Of a DNA stretch of 64,000 nucleotides, positions 56,451 to 64,000 are shown piece after piece. The translations under genes and the position numbers were made by a program. The notes below the pieces were generated by a model that was given only the letters and a program-made list of their open reading frames with translations, did no database searches and was not told the DNA's origin. Source of the DNA: Hydrogenophaga sp. RAC07. GTDB taxonomy: Bacteria > Pseudomonadota > Gammaproteobacteria > Burkholderiales > Burkholderiaceae_C. The first letter of the stretch is position 1; each line of letters begins with the position of its first letter. Where the stretch lies: NCBI RefSeq assembly GCF_001713375.1, contig NZ_CP016449.1:3100001-3164000 (forward strand). The letters run 5' to 3'.

Positions 56451-57521
56451 TCAGTTCACCTCAAGCCGCACACCATCGGCCGGTGCCACGATCTCGCCGA
56501 TGTCGGCCGCGCCGGCAAAGCCGTGCTTCTCGAAGACCGCCAGCACCGCGTCCACCGCCTCGGGCGCGCAGGCCACCAGCAGGCCGCCGCTGGTTTGCGG
56601 ATCGGACAGCAGGGCCTGATCCACCGGCTGCAGGGTGCTGGCCAGTCGAACTTCATGGCCATAGGCCGCCCAGTTGCGGCCCGAAGCACCGGTGACCATG
56701 CCGGCTGCCGCGAGTTCGCGCACGCCGCCAATGAGCGGCACGCGCGCCATCTCGATGCGCACCGTGGTGTTGGCGCCGCGCGCCATTTCCATCACGTGGC
56801 CGGCGAGACCAAAGCCGGTGATGTCGGTCAGCGCGTGCACGCCGTCCAGCGCCGCGAGATCGGGGCCGGGGGTGTTGAGCTTGGTGGTGTTGGCGATCAT
56901 CTGCGCGTAGCCCTCGGTGCTCAGCGCGTCCTTCTTCAATGCGGCCGAAAGCACGCCCACGCCGATCGGCTTGCCCAGGATGAGGCGGTCACCCACCTTG
57001 GCGTCGGCGTTGCGCTTCACGCGCTTGGGGTGCACCAGGCCCAGGGCCACGAGTCCGTAAATGGGTTCGACCGAGTCGATGGTGTGGCCGCCCGCGATCG
57101 GGATGCCGGCGGCGCGGCACACGTCCTGCCCGCCCTGAAGGATCTTGCCGATGGTCTCGGTGGACAACACGTTGATGGGCATGCCGACCAGGGCCAGCGC
57201 CATGATGGGTGTGCCGCCCATGGCGTACACGTCGCTGATGGCGTTGGTGGCGGCGATGCGGCCGAAGTCGTACGGGTCGTCCACGATGGGCATGAAAAAG
57301 TCGGTGGTGGCGATCAGCGCCTGCTCGTCGTTGAGCTGGTACACGGCTGCGTCGTCGGCGGTCTCGATGCCGACCAGAAGCTCCTTGGGAATGACCATGG
57401 CGGCCGTGCCCTTCAGGATCTCGCTGAGCACGCCGGGCGCGATCTTGCAGCCGCAGCCGCCACCGTGCGAGAGGCTGGTGAGGCGGGGCTGGGTGGCGGC
57501 GGTGGGGGTGGGTGCGTTCAT
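56451..57521 (-). CDS. selD: Selenide water dikinase (SelD/SenC)
   Basis: The 356-residue enzyme makes selenophosphate from selenide and ATP. The catalytic motif GGGCGCK has Cys23 and Lys26 in place of the selenocysteine of some relatives. DDAAVYQL, TTDFFMPIVDDPYDFG and NAISDVYAMGG are typical AIR-synthase-fold segments. Next to senB and senA it serves as SenC, supplying selenophosphate for selenoneine; no selA or selB genes are in the window, so its use for selenocysteine is untested. Confidence 0.95.
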   Translation of the reverse strand: MNAPTPTAATQPRLTSLSHGGGCGCKIAPGVLSEILKGTAAMVIPKELLVGIETADDAAVYQLNDEQALIATTDFFMPIVDDPYDFGRIAATNAISDVYAMGGTPIMALALVGMPINVLSTETIGKILQGGQDVCRAAGIPIAGGHTIDSVEPIYGLVALGLVHPKRVKRNADAKVGDRLILGKPIGVGVLSAALKKDALSTEGYAQMIANTTKLNTPGPDLAALDGVHALTDITGFGLAGHVMEMARGANTTVRIEMARVPLIGGVRELAAAGMVTGASGRNWAAYGHEVRLASTLQPVDQALLSDPQTSGGLLVACAPEAVDAVLAVFEKHGFAGAADIGEIVAPADGVRLEVN

Positions 57522-57557
57522 GGGGTCTCCGTGAGAAATGAATTCGGTGGCGCGGGT

Positions 57558-58526
57558 TCAGCGCAGTTCGTGCAGCAGGGCCAGCAGGGCGGCCTGCTCG
57601 GTGCGCCGATCGAACAAGGGCGCGCGGGCTTCACATTGTGCTTGCAGGGTGGCGAGCCTGCCAGCGGGATCGCCCAAGCCCGCACGGCAGTCGCGCAAGG
57701 CCTGCACCAGCGCGGGTGCATCACCCGGAGCAAAGTAGCCGCCGTACCCGGCGCCGAGCATGCCCATGTTGCCGCCGATGTTTGATGCCAGCACCGGCGT
57801 GCCGCACAGCACGGCTTCCATCAACACATGGGCGCCGCCCTCCATGCGGCTGGTGTGCACCAGCACGTGCGCGCGCTGGATGCGCGCGCGCGTGGCCGCG
57901 TGCGGCAGACCACCGAGCCAGCGGTAGTGCGGGCAGGCCCGTGCGGTGGCTTGCGCGGCCTCACCCAGCGCAGGGTCGAGCGCAGCGCCGATGTGGTCGA
58001 TGCGGATGCCCTCGTCGGGGCGCAACAGGCGCGCCGCTTCAAACAGGGTCTGCGGCCATTTTTCGTCGCGCAGGTGACCCACCATCACCGCCCGCAGGTG
58101 GGTGGTGGTCTTGGCCAGCGTCTGGCGGGGCGTGCCCGACTGGAACACCACGCGGCATTTGTTGCGCAACGCCTCGGGCAGGGCCAGCGGCCCTTGCTCT
58201 TGCAGCACGACGAGGCGGTGCGCGAGCGCCAACGAACGCTGGGCATTCGCATCGGTGGCGATGTCGCGGTAGAGGTCGGTGCCGGTGAGCGCGAGCACCA
58301 GCGGGCGGTCCGGATGCGCTTTCGCCCACGCAGCCACCGAGGGGGCCGAACGGCGCGCGTGCAGGGCCAGCAGCAGGTCGCCCTCTTCACCCGGCAACCA
58401 TTCGCGCACCACCCTCACCCGATAATGGCCCGAGAGCAGACGCGCCCAGCGGCGGGCGGTCTGCCAGTTGCCGTTGTTGGCATCGGCCAGCGCCGGTGTG
58501 ACTACAGAGAGAGAAGGTTTTTTCAT
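57558..58526 (-). CDS. senB: Selenosugar synthase SenB
   Basis: The 322-residue product is a GT4-type glycosyltransferase of the TIGR04348 group. It starts MKKPSLSVVTPALADANNGN and has HVLVHTSRMEGGAHVLMEA near residue 220. SenB joins selenophosphate and a UDP-sugar to give a selenosugar. Its start codon lies inside that of the divergent senA; an ATG six bases further upstream is also possible. It is followed by selD with 36 bases between. Confidence 0.85.
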   Translation of the reverse strand: MKKPSLSVVTPALADANNGNWQTARRWARLLSGHYRVRVVREWLPGEEGDLLLALHARRSAPSVAAWAKAHPDRPLVLALTGTDLYRDIATDANAQRSLALAHRLVVLQEQGPLALPEALRNKCRVVFQSGTPRQTLAKTTTHLRAVMVGHLRDEKWPQTLFEAARLLRPDEGIRIDHIGAALDPALGEAAQATARACPHYRWLGGLPHAATRARIQRAHVLVHTSRMEGGAHVLMEAVLCGTPVLASNIGGNMGMLGAGYGGYFAPGDAPALVQALRDCRAGLGDPAGRLATLQAQCEARAPLFDRRTEQAALLALLHELR

Positions 58527-59718
58527 GGGCATGAGCGGGTCAGCGATTGTGGGCGATGCACCTTCGGGCCAGTGGCTTGTGGCCGACATGGCCCGGCACG
58601 CCGGCAGGACAACGCTGGCCAGCGCGCTGGTGGACGCACGCGCGCGCACCTTGCGGCAGTTCACGGCCTTCGAGTCCGCGCTCGGCCCGCGGCTGAGCGT
58701 GCCCTGCACGCCCGAGCTCAACCCGCCGCTGTGGGAGCTGGGCCACATCGGCTGGTTTGCCGACTGGTGGATCGCCCGCAACCCGCAGCTCAGCCGGGGC
58801 CTGCAGGCCGACCCCCTTGCACCTCGAAGCCCGGCGCGCCAGGCCGCGCGCGGCGTCGACGCGGATGCCTTGTACGACTCCAGCGCCATCGCGCACGACC
58901 GGCGCTGGCAGCTGGACCTGCCCGACGCGCAGGCCACGCGCGCCGACCTCGCTGCGGGTCTGGAGCAGACGCTGGCGCTGCTGCGCGAGGCGCCCGACGA
59001 CGACACCGGCCTCTACTTTTTCCGTCTCGCCCTGTTCCACGAAGACATGCACGCCGAAGCGGGGGTTTACATGGCGCAGGCGTTGGGCATCGACGTGGGT
59101 CATCGAAGCGCCACGGTTCGCACGGAGCCTGCCGACACCCATGTGCCGGCCACCCGCTGGACGCTGGGCTGGAGCGGCCCCGGCTTCGCCTTCGACAACG
59201 AACTCGGCACCCACTCCGTGGACGTGGCGGCCTTCGAGATCGACGCCAACCCCGTGACATGGTCGCGCTACCTGCCGCTGGTGGACGCCGGCCTGGCCGC
59301 TGTGCCGCGCTACTTGCGACGCACCGCCGGTGACTGGCAGGTGCAACATTCCGGCGCCTGGCAAACGCTGGACCTGCAGACCCCGGCCTGCCACCTCAGC
59401 GCCACCGAGGCACAAGCCTGGTGCCGCTGGGCCGGCCGGCGCCTGCCGACCGAAGCCGAGTGGGAAGTGGCGGCACACACCGCACCGGGCTTCGCCTGGG
59501 GCGCGGTGTGGGAATGGACCGCAAGTGCTTTCGCGCCCTTCCCCGGCTTCAAGCCCCACCCTTACCTGGACTACTCACAACCCTGGTTCGACGGCCGCCC
59601 GGTGCTCAAGGGCGCCAGCAGCGCGACCCACCCGCGCATGCGCCACCCGAAGTACCGCAACTACTTTCCGGCGGCGCGCACGGACATCTTTGCCGGCTTT
59701 CGCAGCATTCGGGCCTGA
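58525..59718 (+). CDS. senA: Selenoneine synthase SenA
   Basis: The 397-residue product has an N-terminal DinB-like helical domain (LNPPLWELGHIGWFADWW), the iron ligand motif H-x3-H-x-E at His172, His176 and Glu178 (FHEDMHAE) and a C-terminal formylglycine-enzyme-like domain (VDVAAFEIDANPVTW to RNYFPAARTDIFAGFR), the layout of EgtB/OvoA/SenA nonheme iron enzymes. SenA joins hercynine to the selenosugar. AGAAGG is well placed before ATG 58525; ATG 58531 is an alternative. No egtD-like methyltransferase is in the window. Confidence 0.85.
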   Translation: MGMSGSAIVGDAPSGQWLVADMARHAGRTTLASALVDARARTLRQFTAFESALGPRLSVPCTPELNPPLWELGHIGWFADWWIARNPQLSRGLQADPLAPRSPARQAARGVDADALYDSSAIAHDRRWQLDLPDAQATRADLAAGLEQTLALLREAPDDDTGLYFFRLALFHEDMHAEAGVYMAQALGIDVGHRSATVRTEPADTHVPATRWTLGWSGPGFAFDNELGTHSVDVAAFEIDANPVTWSRYLPLVDAGLAAVPRYLRRTAGDWQVQHSGAWQTLDLQTPACHLSATEAQAWCRWAGRRLPTEAEWEVAAHTAPGFAWGAVWEWTASAFAPFPGFKPHPYLDYSQPWFDGRPVLKGASSATHPRMRHPKYRNYFPAARTDIFAGFRSIRA

Positions 59719-59721
59719 GCC

Positions 59722-60522
59722 TCAGCGGCGCTTGCGGTAACCGTCGGGCGTGGTGCCGGTCAGCCGGCGAAACATGCCGATGAAGGCCGAGGTGGACGCA
59801 TAGCCCAGGTCTTGCGCGATGTGCTCCACCTTCCCGCCGGCTTCCAGCAAGGCCATGGCTTTCACCGTGCGCAGGCGCTGGCGCCATTCGGCCAGCGTCA
59901 TGCCCAGCTGGCTCTGGCAACGCCGCATGAGCGTGCGCTCGGTGGTGTGCACCAGCGCCGCCCAATCGCCCACCGAACGCGCATCACCCGGCGTGGCTTC
60001 CAGCGCCTGCAACACGGGTGCGAGCAGCGGGTCTTGGGACGTGGGCAGATAACTGCCGGTGACCGGCGCGGCCTCGAGCTGATCCAGCACCACCTGCAGC
60101 AGCCGGTCGTGCGGCGCGCCCTGCGCTTGCGCGGGCGGTGTCTGCCGCAGGTGCTCCAGCAGGCCGTGCAGCAAGGGGCTCACCGTGAGCGCGCACACCT
60201 GCTGCGGCAAACGCACTGCGCGCTTCGGCACCACATACACCGAGCAGAACGAGGCCTCCTGCCGGTTCATGCCGGTGTGGTCCACGTCGGGTGGCAGCCA
60301 CAGGCCGTATTGCGGCGGGATCAGGTAGTGCGCGGTGGCGAGCTGCACCTCCATCACGCCGCTGAAGGCGTAGACGAACTCACCCCAGTGGTGGCGGTGG
60401 TGCGGGTAGGCCGCGTCGGCCGGCATCTGCGCCGCGCGGAACACGATGTCGCCCGGCAATGCGTCGGTGAACGGCGCGGTCTGCAGGTGTTTGACGGGCT
60501 TGCGGGCAGGGGCGCGCGGCAT
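59722..60522 (-). CDS. AraC-family transcriptional regulator with cupin domain
   Basis: The 266-residue product has an N-terminal cupin-type sensing domain (HHRHHWGEFVYAFSG, about 42-56) and a C-terminal AraC helix-turn-helix pair (about 165-262, with IAQDLGYASTSAFIGMFRRL and GTTPDGYRKR). It is divergent from an EamA exporter gene with three TTGACGG repeats in and beside the intergenic gap, and this regulator-exporter pairing is common. It is convergent with senA, only three bases apart, but a regulatory link is not shown. Confidence 0.9.
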   Translation of the reverse strand: MPRAPARKPVKHLQTAPFTDALPGDIVFRAAQMPADAAYPHHRHHWGEFVYAFSGVMEVQLATAHYLIPPQYGLWLPPDVDHTGMNRQEASFCSVYVVPKRAVRLPQQVCALTVSPLLHGLLEHLRQTPPAQAQGAPHDRLLQVVLDQLEAAPVTGSYLPTSQDPLLAPVLQALEATPGDARSVGDWAALVHTTERTLMRRCQSQLGMTLAEWRQRLRTVKAMALLEAGGKVEHIAQDLGYASTSAFIGMFRRLTGTTPDGYRKRR

Positions 60523-60523
60523 G

Positions 60524-60554
60524 TTGACGGTCCAGGAAAGTTTGACGGTCTGGG
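60524..60554 (+). promoter_or_regulatory. Direct repeats between the AraC and exporter genes
   Basis: TTGACGGTCCAGG at 60524 and TTGACGGTCTGGG at 60542 are near-identical direct repeats 18 bases apart, and a shorter TTGACGGG lies at 60491 inside the regulator gene. AraC proteins bind such direct repeats. They lie 52-82 bases before the exporter start. Confidence 0.5.
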
Positions 60555-60605
60555 GAAGGGGTTTGTCTGATTTTCGTTATCTGCCGCAGATCGGTCAAAG
60601 GGACA

Positions 60606-61577
60606 ATGTCCACCCAACCCTCAACGAACGCCTCTGTGGACACCCGCCAAGCCCTCGACACCCGCGCCATCGGGCTCATGGTCCTGCTCTGCCTCACCTG
60701 GAGCCTGCAGCAGATCGCGCTGAAGGCCACCGCGGCCGACTTCTCGCCCATCCTGCAAATCGCCGTGCGATCCGGCATTGCCGCCGCGCTGGTGGGCCTG
60801 CTCATGTGGCGGCGGGGCGAAGGCTCGTTGCTGGCCGACGGCGCCTGGAAACCCGGCGCAGTGGCGGGCGCCCTGTTCGGGCTGGAATTCTTGCTGGTGG
60901 GCGAAGGGCTGGGCCACACCTCGGCCGCGCACATGGTGGTGTTTCTCTACACCGCGCCCATCTTCGCGGCGCTCGGACTGCAATGGAAGCTGCCATCCGA
61001 GCGGCTGGCACCGCTGCAGTGGCTGGGCATCTTCATGGCGTTCACCGGCATCGCCATTGCCTTCCTGCTGCGCGACACCTCGGGCCACCAGGACTGGTCG
61101 CGCGTGCTGTGGGGCGACCTGCTGGGTCTGCTGGGCGGTGCGTCCTGGGGCGCCACCACCGTGGTGATCCGCACCACGCGGCTGAGCAGCCTGCCGGCCA
61201 CGCAGACGCTGCTCTACCAGCTGCTTGGCGCCTTCGTGCTGCTCATGCCGGCGGCCTTGCTGATGGGGCACACCACCTTCAACCCCAGCCCCCTGATCTG
61301 GGCCAGTCTGGCGTTCCAGTCGGTGGTGGTGGCCTTCGTCAGCTTCCTGGTCTGGTTCTGGCTCATGGGCCGCTACCTCGCGTCCCGCCTGGGCGTGCTG
61401 ACCTTCCTCACGCCCTTGTTCGGCGTGGTGCTGGGAGCCTGGCTGCTGAGCGAGCCCATCGAGTCCAGCTTCCTCGCCGGCGCCCTGCTGGTGCTGGCCG
61501 GCGTGGTGCTGGTGAGCGGTCACGCCTGGCTGGGCCAGCTGTGGCGGCGCTGGGGGTCGGGTTTGTCCGCTCCTTGA
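60606..61577 (+). CDS. EamA-family (DMT) exporter
   Basis: The 323-residue membrane protein has ten predicted spans in two EamA repeats (about 22-155 and 170-310), with LTWSLQQIALK in the first span and the paired repeat features FLTPLFGVVLGAWLLSE in the second. DMT exporters of this type move amino acids or metabolites out of the cell. The divergent AraC regulator probably senses the substrate. No rare features are seen. Confidence 0.9.
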   Translation: MSTQPSTNASVDTRQALDTRAIGLMVLLCLTWSLQQIALKATAADFSPILQIAVRSGIAAALVGLLMWRRGEGSLLADGAWKPGAVAGALFGLEFLLVGEGLGHTSAAHMVVFLYTAPIFAALGLQWKLPSERLAPLQWLGIFMAFTGIAIAFLLRDTSGHQDWSRVLWGDLLGLLGGASWGATTVVIRTTRLSSLPATQTLLYQLLGAFVLLMPAALLMGHTTFNPSPLIWASLAFQSVVVAFVSFLVWFWLMGRYLASRLGVLTFLTPLFGVVLGAWLLSEPIESSFLAGALLVLAGVVLVSGHAWLGQLWRRWGSGLSAP

Positions 61578-61608
61578 CATTCCCCCCAATGGCGTCCGAA
61601 ATGGGGCC

Positions 61609-64000
61609 ATGCAACCAGCACAGTCCAGCAGCGACGCAGAAGAACAACTTCACAAGAACCAGCTGTTGCTGAAAATGGCGGGCCGGGCGGCGCGGCTGGG
61701 CGGGTGGAGCTTTGACGCCGGCTCCGAGGTGCTGACCTGGTCGGACGAAACCTGTGAGATCCACGGCCTCCCCGGCGGATACCAGCCGACACTGGCCGAA
61801 GGCATTGCCTGCTACGCGCCGGCCTACCGCGCCGCCATCGCAGCCCTGGTGAGCCGGTGCCTGGTCGATGGCACGCCGTTTGATCTCGAAGCCGAGATGG
61901 ACACGGCGGACCAGCGGCGCATCTGGGTGCGCGCCATCGGTGAACCGGTGCGCGACGCCAGTGGATCGGTCACGGGCCTCCAGGGCGCCCTGCAGGACAT
62001 CACGACACAGCGCGCCCACGAGATCGAACGCCATGCGCTGGCCACCAAGCTCAGCGCCACGCTGCACAACATGTCCGACGCCTTCTTCACGCTGGACCGC
62101 GAATGGCGCATCACCTTCGTCAATGAAGAGATGACACGCGCGGTGAACCGCAAGCGCGAGGACATGCTGCACCAACGCATGTGGGATGTCTTCCCCGGCA
62201 CGGAAAACGGCCTGTTCCACCGAAGCTTCCAGCGCGCCGTGGACACCGGACGGGTGTCCAACGAAGTCGGGTTTTACAAGCCACTGGGCAAGTGGTTCGA
62301 GTTGCGCACGCACCCCACCGAGGACGGCGTGGCGGTGTACTTCCAGGACGTGACGCAAAAGCGCCAGGACGAGGAACAGCTGCGCCTGCTGCAGGCCTGT
62401 GTGGAGCGCATGAACGACATCATCGTGGTCACCGAAGCCGAGCCGGTGGACGGCTTGTGGCCCCGGGTGCTCTACGTGAACGAAGCCTTCGAGCGGCACA
62501 CCGGCTACCAGCCGCACGAGATCATCGGCAAGACCCCGCGCCTGCTGCAGGGCCCGCGCACGCAGCGCGATGTGCTGGACCGCATCCGCACCCACCTGGA
62601 GCGCTGGGAGCCGGTGCGGGAAGAGGTGCTCAACTACACCAAGAACGGCGACGAGATCTGGCTGGAACTGGACATCGTTCCCATCACCGATGCCGAGGGC
62701 CGGTACACGCACTGGATTTCGATCGAACGCAACATCACCGAACGCAAGCGTGCGGCCGATGCGCTGCGCCAGAAGGAGAACCTGCTCAAGGTGGGAGGCC
62801 GCGTCGGCAAGATCGGCGGCTGGACCGCCCTGCCCACCACCAACGCGGTGGAGTGGTCCGACGAGATCTACGCCATGCTGGACTGGCCCCGCGCCTCGCC
62901 ACCCACGCTGGGCGAGTTCCTCGCGGTCTTTTCTTCCGGTTCACGAGCGGCATTCAAGGGAGCGTTGAACACGTGTGCGACGCTCGGCACGGGCTTCGAC
63001 CGCGAGTTCCAGATCACCACATGCGCCGGCGAGCTGAAATGGGTGCGCGCAGTCGCAGAGCCCGCGCTGACCGAAGCGGGCCACGTGAGCGGCGTACACG
63101 GCGCGCTGCAGGACACGACGGTGATGAAGCAGGTGGAAGAACGCCTGCGCGAACAGGCTGCGCTGCTGGACAAGGCGCAAGACGCCATCTGGGTGCTCAA
63201 CCTGGACGGAACGGTGGCGTTCTGGAACCGCAGCGCCGAACGCATCTACGGCTGGACGGTGGAGGAGGTGCGCCACCGCGGCGCGCGCGAGCTGCTGTTC
63301 AACAACCCCAGCGTGTTCGACCGCTGCCAGCAGACGGTGATGGAACAGGGCGAATGGGTGGGCGAGATCGAGCACAAGACGCAGGACGGCAAGCACCTCC
63401 TGCTGGTGTCGCGCTGGACGCTGGTGCGGGACGAAGCGGGACAACCGCGCTCTATCCTGGCCATCAACACCGACATCACGCACCAGAAGCTGCTGGAACA
63501 GCAATTCCTGCGTGCGCAGCGCATGGAGAGCATCGGCACGCTGGCCGGCGGCATTGCGCACGACCTGAACAACGTGCTGGCGCCGATCATGATGTCGATC
63601 GAACTGCTCAAGGGCTCACTGCCCGACCCGGACGACCAGGCGGTGCTCAAGACCATCGCGGTGAGTGCCCGGCGCGGCGCCGACATGATCAAGCAGGTGC
63701 TCTCGTTCGCGCGGGGGGTCGAGGGCAAACGGCACGAGGTGCGCATCACCGACGTGTTGCGCGATCTCGACCAGATCCTGAGCGAGACCATCCCCAAGAA
63801 CATCTCCATCGTCTCCAGTGTGGCGCCCGACCTCTGGCAGGTGCAGGCCGACCCGACCCAATTGCAGCAGGTGCTGATGAACCTGTGCGTGAATGCCCGG
63901 GACGCGATGCCGGGCGGCGGGCGCATCACCATCTCGGCAGACAACCTGGCGGTGGACGCGCACTACGCGGCCATGAACATCGAAGCCCGCGTGGGCGCCT
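61609..64000 (+). CDS. Multi-PAS sensor histidine kinase (cut by window edge)
   Basis: At least 797 residues are encoded and the gene runs off the window. In order there are a PAS domain (about 20-135), a second PAS with MSDAFFTLDREWRITFVN, a LOV-like PAS with GKTPRLLQGP where the photoactive cysteine is replaced, two more PAS domains (with GGWTALPTTNAVEW and DAIWVLNLDGTVAFWN), a HisKA phosphoacceptor (TLAGGIAHDLNNVL) and the start of the ATPase domain (LMNLCVNARDAMPGGG). The signal is unknown. A receiver domain could follow outside the window. Confidence 0.9.
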   Translation, partial: MQPAQSSSDAEEQLHKNQLLLKMAGRAARLGGWSFDAGSEVLTWSDETCEIHGLPGGYQPTLAEGIACYAPAYRAAIAALVSRCLVDGTPFDLEAEMDTADQRRIWVRAIGEPVRDASGSVTGLQGALQDITTQRAHEIERHALATKLSATLHNMSDAFFTLDREWRITFVNEEMTRAVNRKREDMLHQRMWDVFPGTENGLFHRSFQRAVDTGRVSNEVGFYKPLGKWFELRTHPTEDGVAVYFQDVTQKRQDEEQLRLLQACVERMNDIIVVTEAEPVDGLWPRVLYVNEAFERHTGYQPHEIIGKTPRLLQGPRTQRDVLDRIRTHLERWEPVREEVLNYTKNGDEIWLELDIVPITDAEGRYTHWISIERNITERKRAADALRQKENLLKVGGRVGKIGGWTALPTTNAVEWSDEIYAMLDWPRASPPTLGEFLAVFSSGSRAAFKGALNTCATLGTGFDREFQITTCAGELKWVRAVAEPALTEAGHVSGVHGALQDTTVMKQVEERLREQAALLDKAQDAIWVLNLDGTVAFWNRSAERIYGWTVEEVRHRGARELLFNNPSVFDRCQQTVMEQGEWVGEIEHKTQDGKHLLLVSRWTLVRDEAGQPRSILAINTDITHQKLLEQQFLRAQRMESIGTLAGGIAHDLNNVLAPIMMSIELLKGSLPDPDDQAVLKTIAVSARRGADMIKQVLSFARGVEGKRHEVRITDVLRDLDQILSETIPKNISIVSSVAPDLWQVQADPTQLQQVLMNLCVNARDAMPGGGRITISADNLAVDAHYAAMNIEARVGA

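Overview
The window looks like the chromosome of a GC-rich betaproteobacterium in Burkholderiales, most likely Comamonadaceae. The basis is the codon use, the gene order (nadK-recN-rapZ-mutY; mutM-TPR-lolB-ispE-tRNA-Gln-prs-rplY-pth; coaD-rsmD-two M16 peptidases-ftsY) and the accessory clusters. The assignment is inferred from sequence character, not from a database search.

Positions 1 to about 10,400 are the end of an integrated mobile element. Base composition is visibly more AT-rich than the rest and most genes are unknown. It holds a partial integrase-like gene cut by the left edge, two related actin-like/adaptor (ParM/ParR-type) partition modules of which the second is broken by an IS21-family remnant, a cassette of small unknown and membrane genes, a TraB-like conjugation gene, a structured non-coding stretch, and an excisionase-like gene overlapping a tyrosine integrase. 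The integrase abuts a tRNA-Arg gene, which is the probable insertion site. The other end of the element lies outside the window.

Positions 10,450 to 30,640 are conserved chromosome: two tRNAs, hrcA, nadK, recN, rapZ, mutY, a dynamin-like GTPase, mutM, a TPR protein, lolB, ispE, tRNA-Gln, prs, rplY, pth, a ferredoxin, coaD, rsmD, two M16 peptidases and ftsY.

Positions 30,640 to 38,820 hold a metal-handling locus. A small zinc-finger anti-sigma factor and an ECF sigma factor diverge from a thioredoxin-like protein and a bufferin operon (bufA DUF2282, bufB DUF692, bufC DUF2063, bufD DoxX). Two matching ECF-type promoters precede the redoxin gene and bufA. A ynjBCD-type ABC importer with a CDP-alcohol phosphatidyltransferase follows on the same strand. 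A P2-type cation ATPase (38,828-41,542) lies on the other strand.

Positions 41,620 to 47,930 hold a Fap-like functional amyloid locus on the minus strand: a long glycine-rich secreted protein, a small related protein, a FapD-type C39 peptidase, a FapE-like protein, a FapF-like porin and a VpsR-like sigma-54 activator. Upstream are a near-perfect sigma-54 promoter and a pair of 18-bp palindromes that look like activator sites.

Positions 47,930 to 61,600 hold a fused glycosyltransferase and kinase pair, a TVP38/flavoprotein fusion, a SelD-associated FAD oxidoreductase, and a selenoneine cluster (senA divergent from senB, with selD/senC further along), then an AraC regulator and an EamA exporter. 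The window ends inside a multi-PAS hybrid-type sensor kinase gene.
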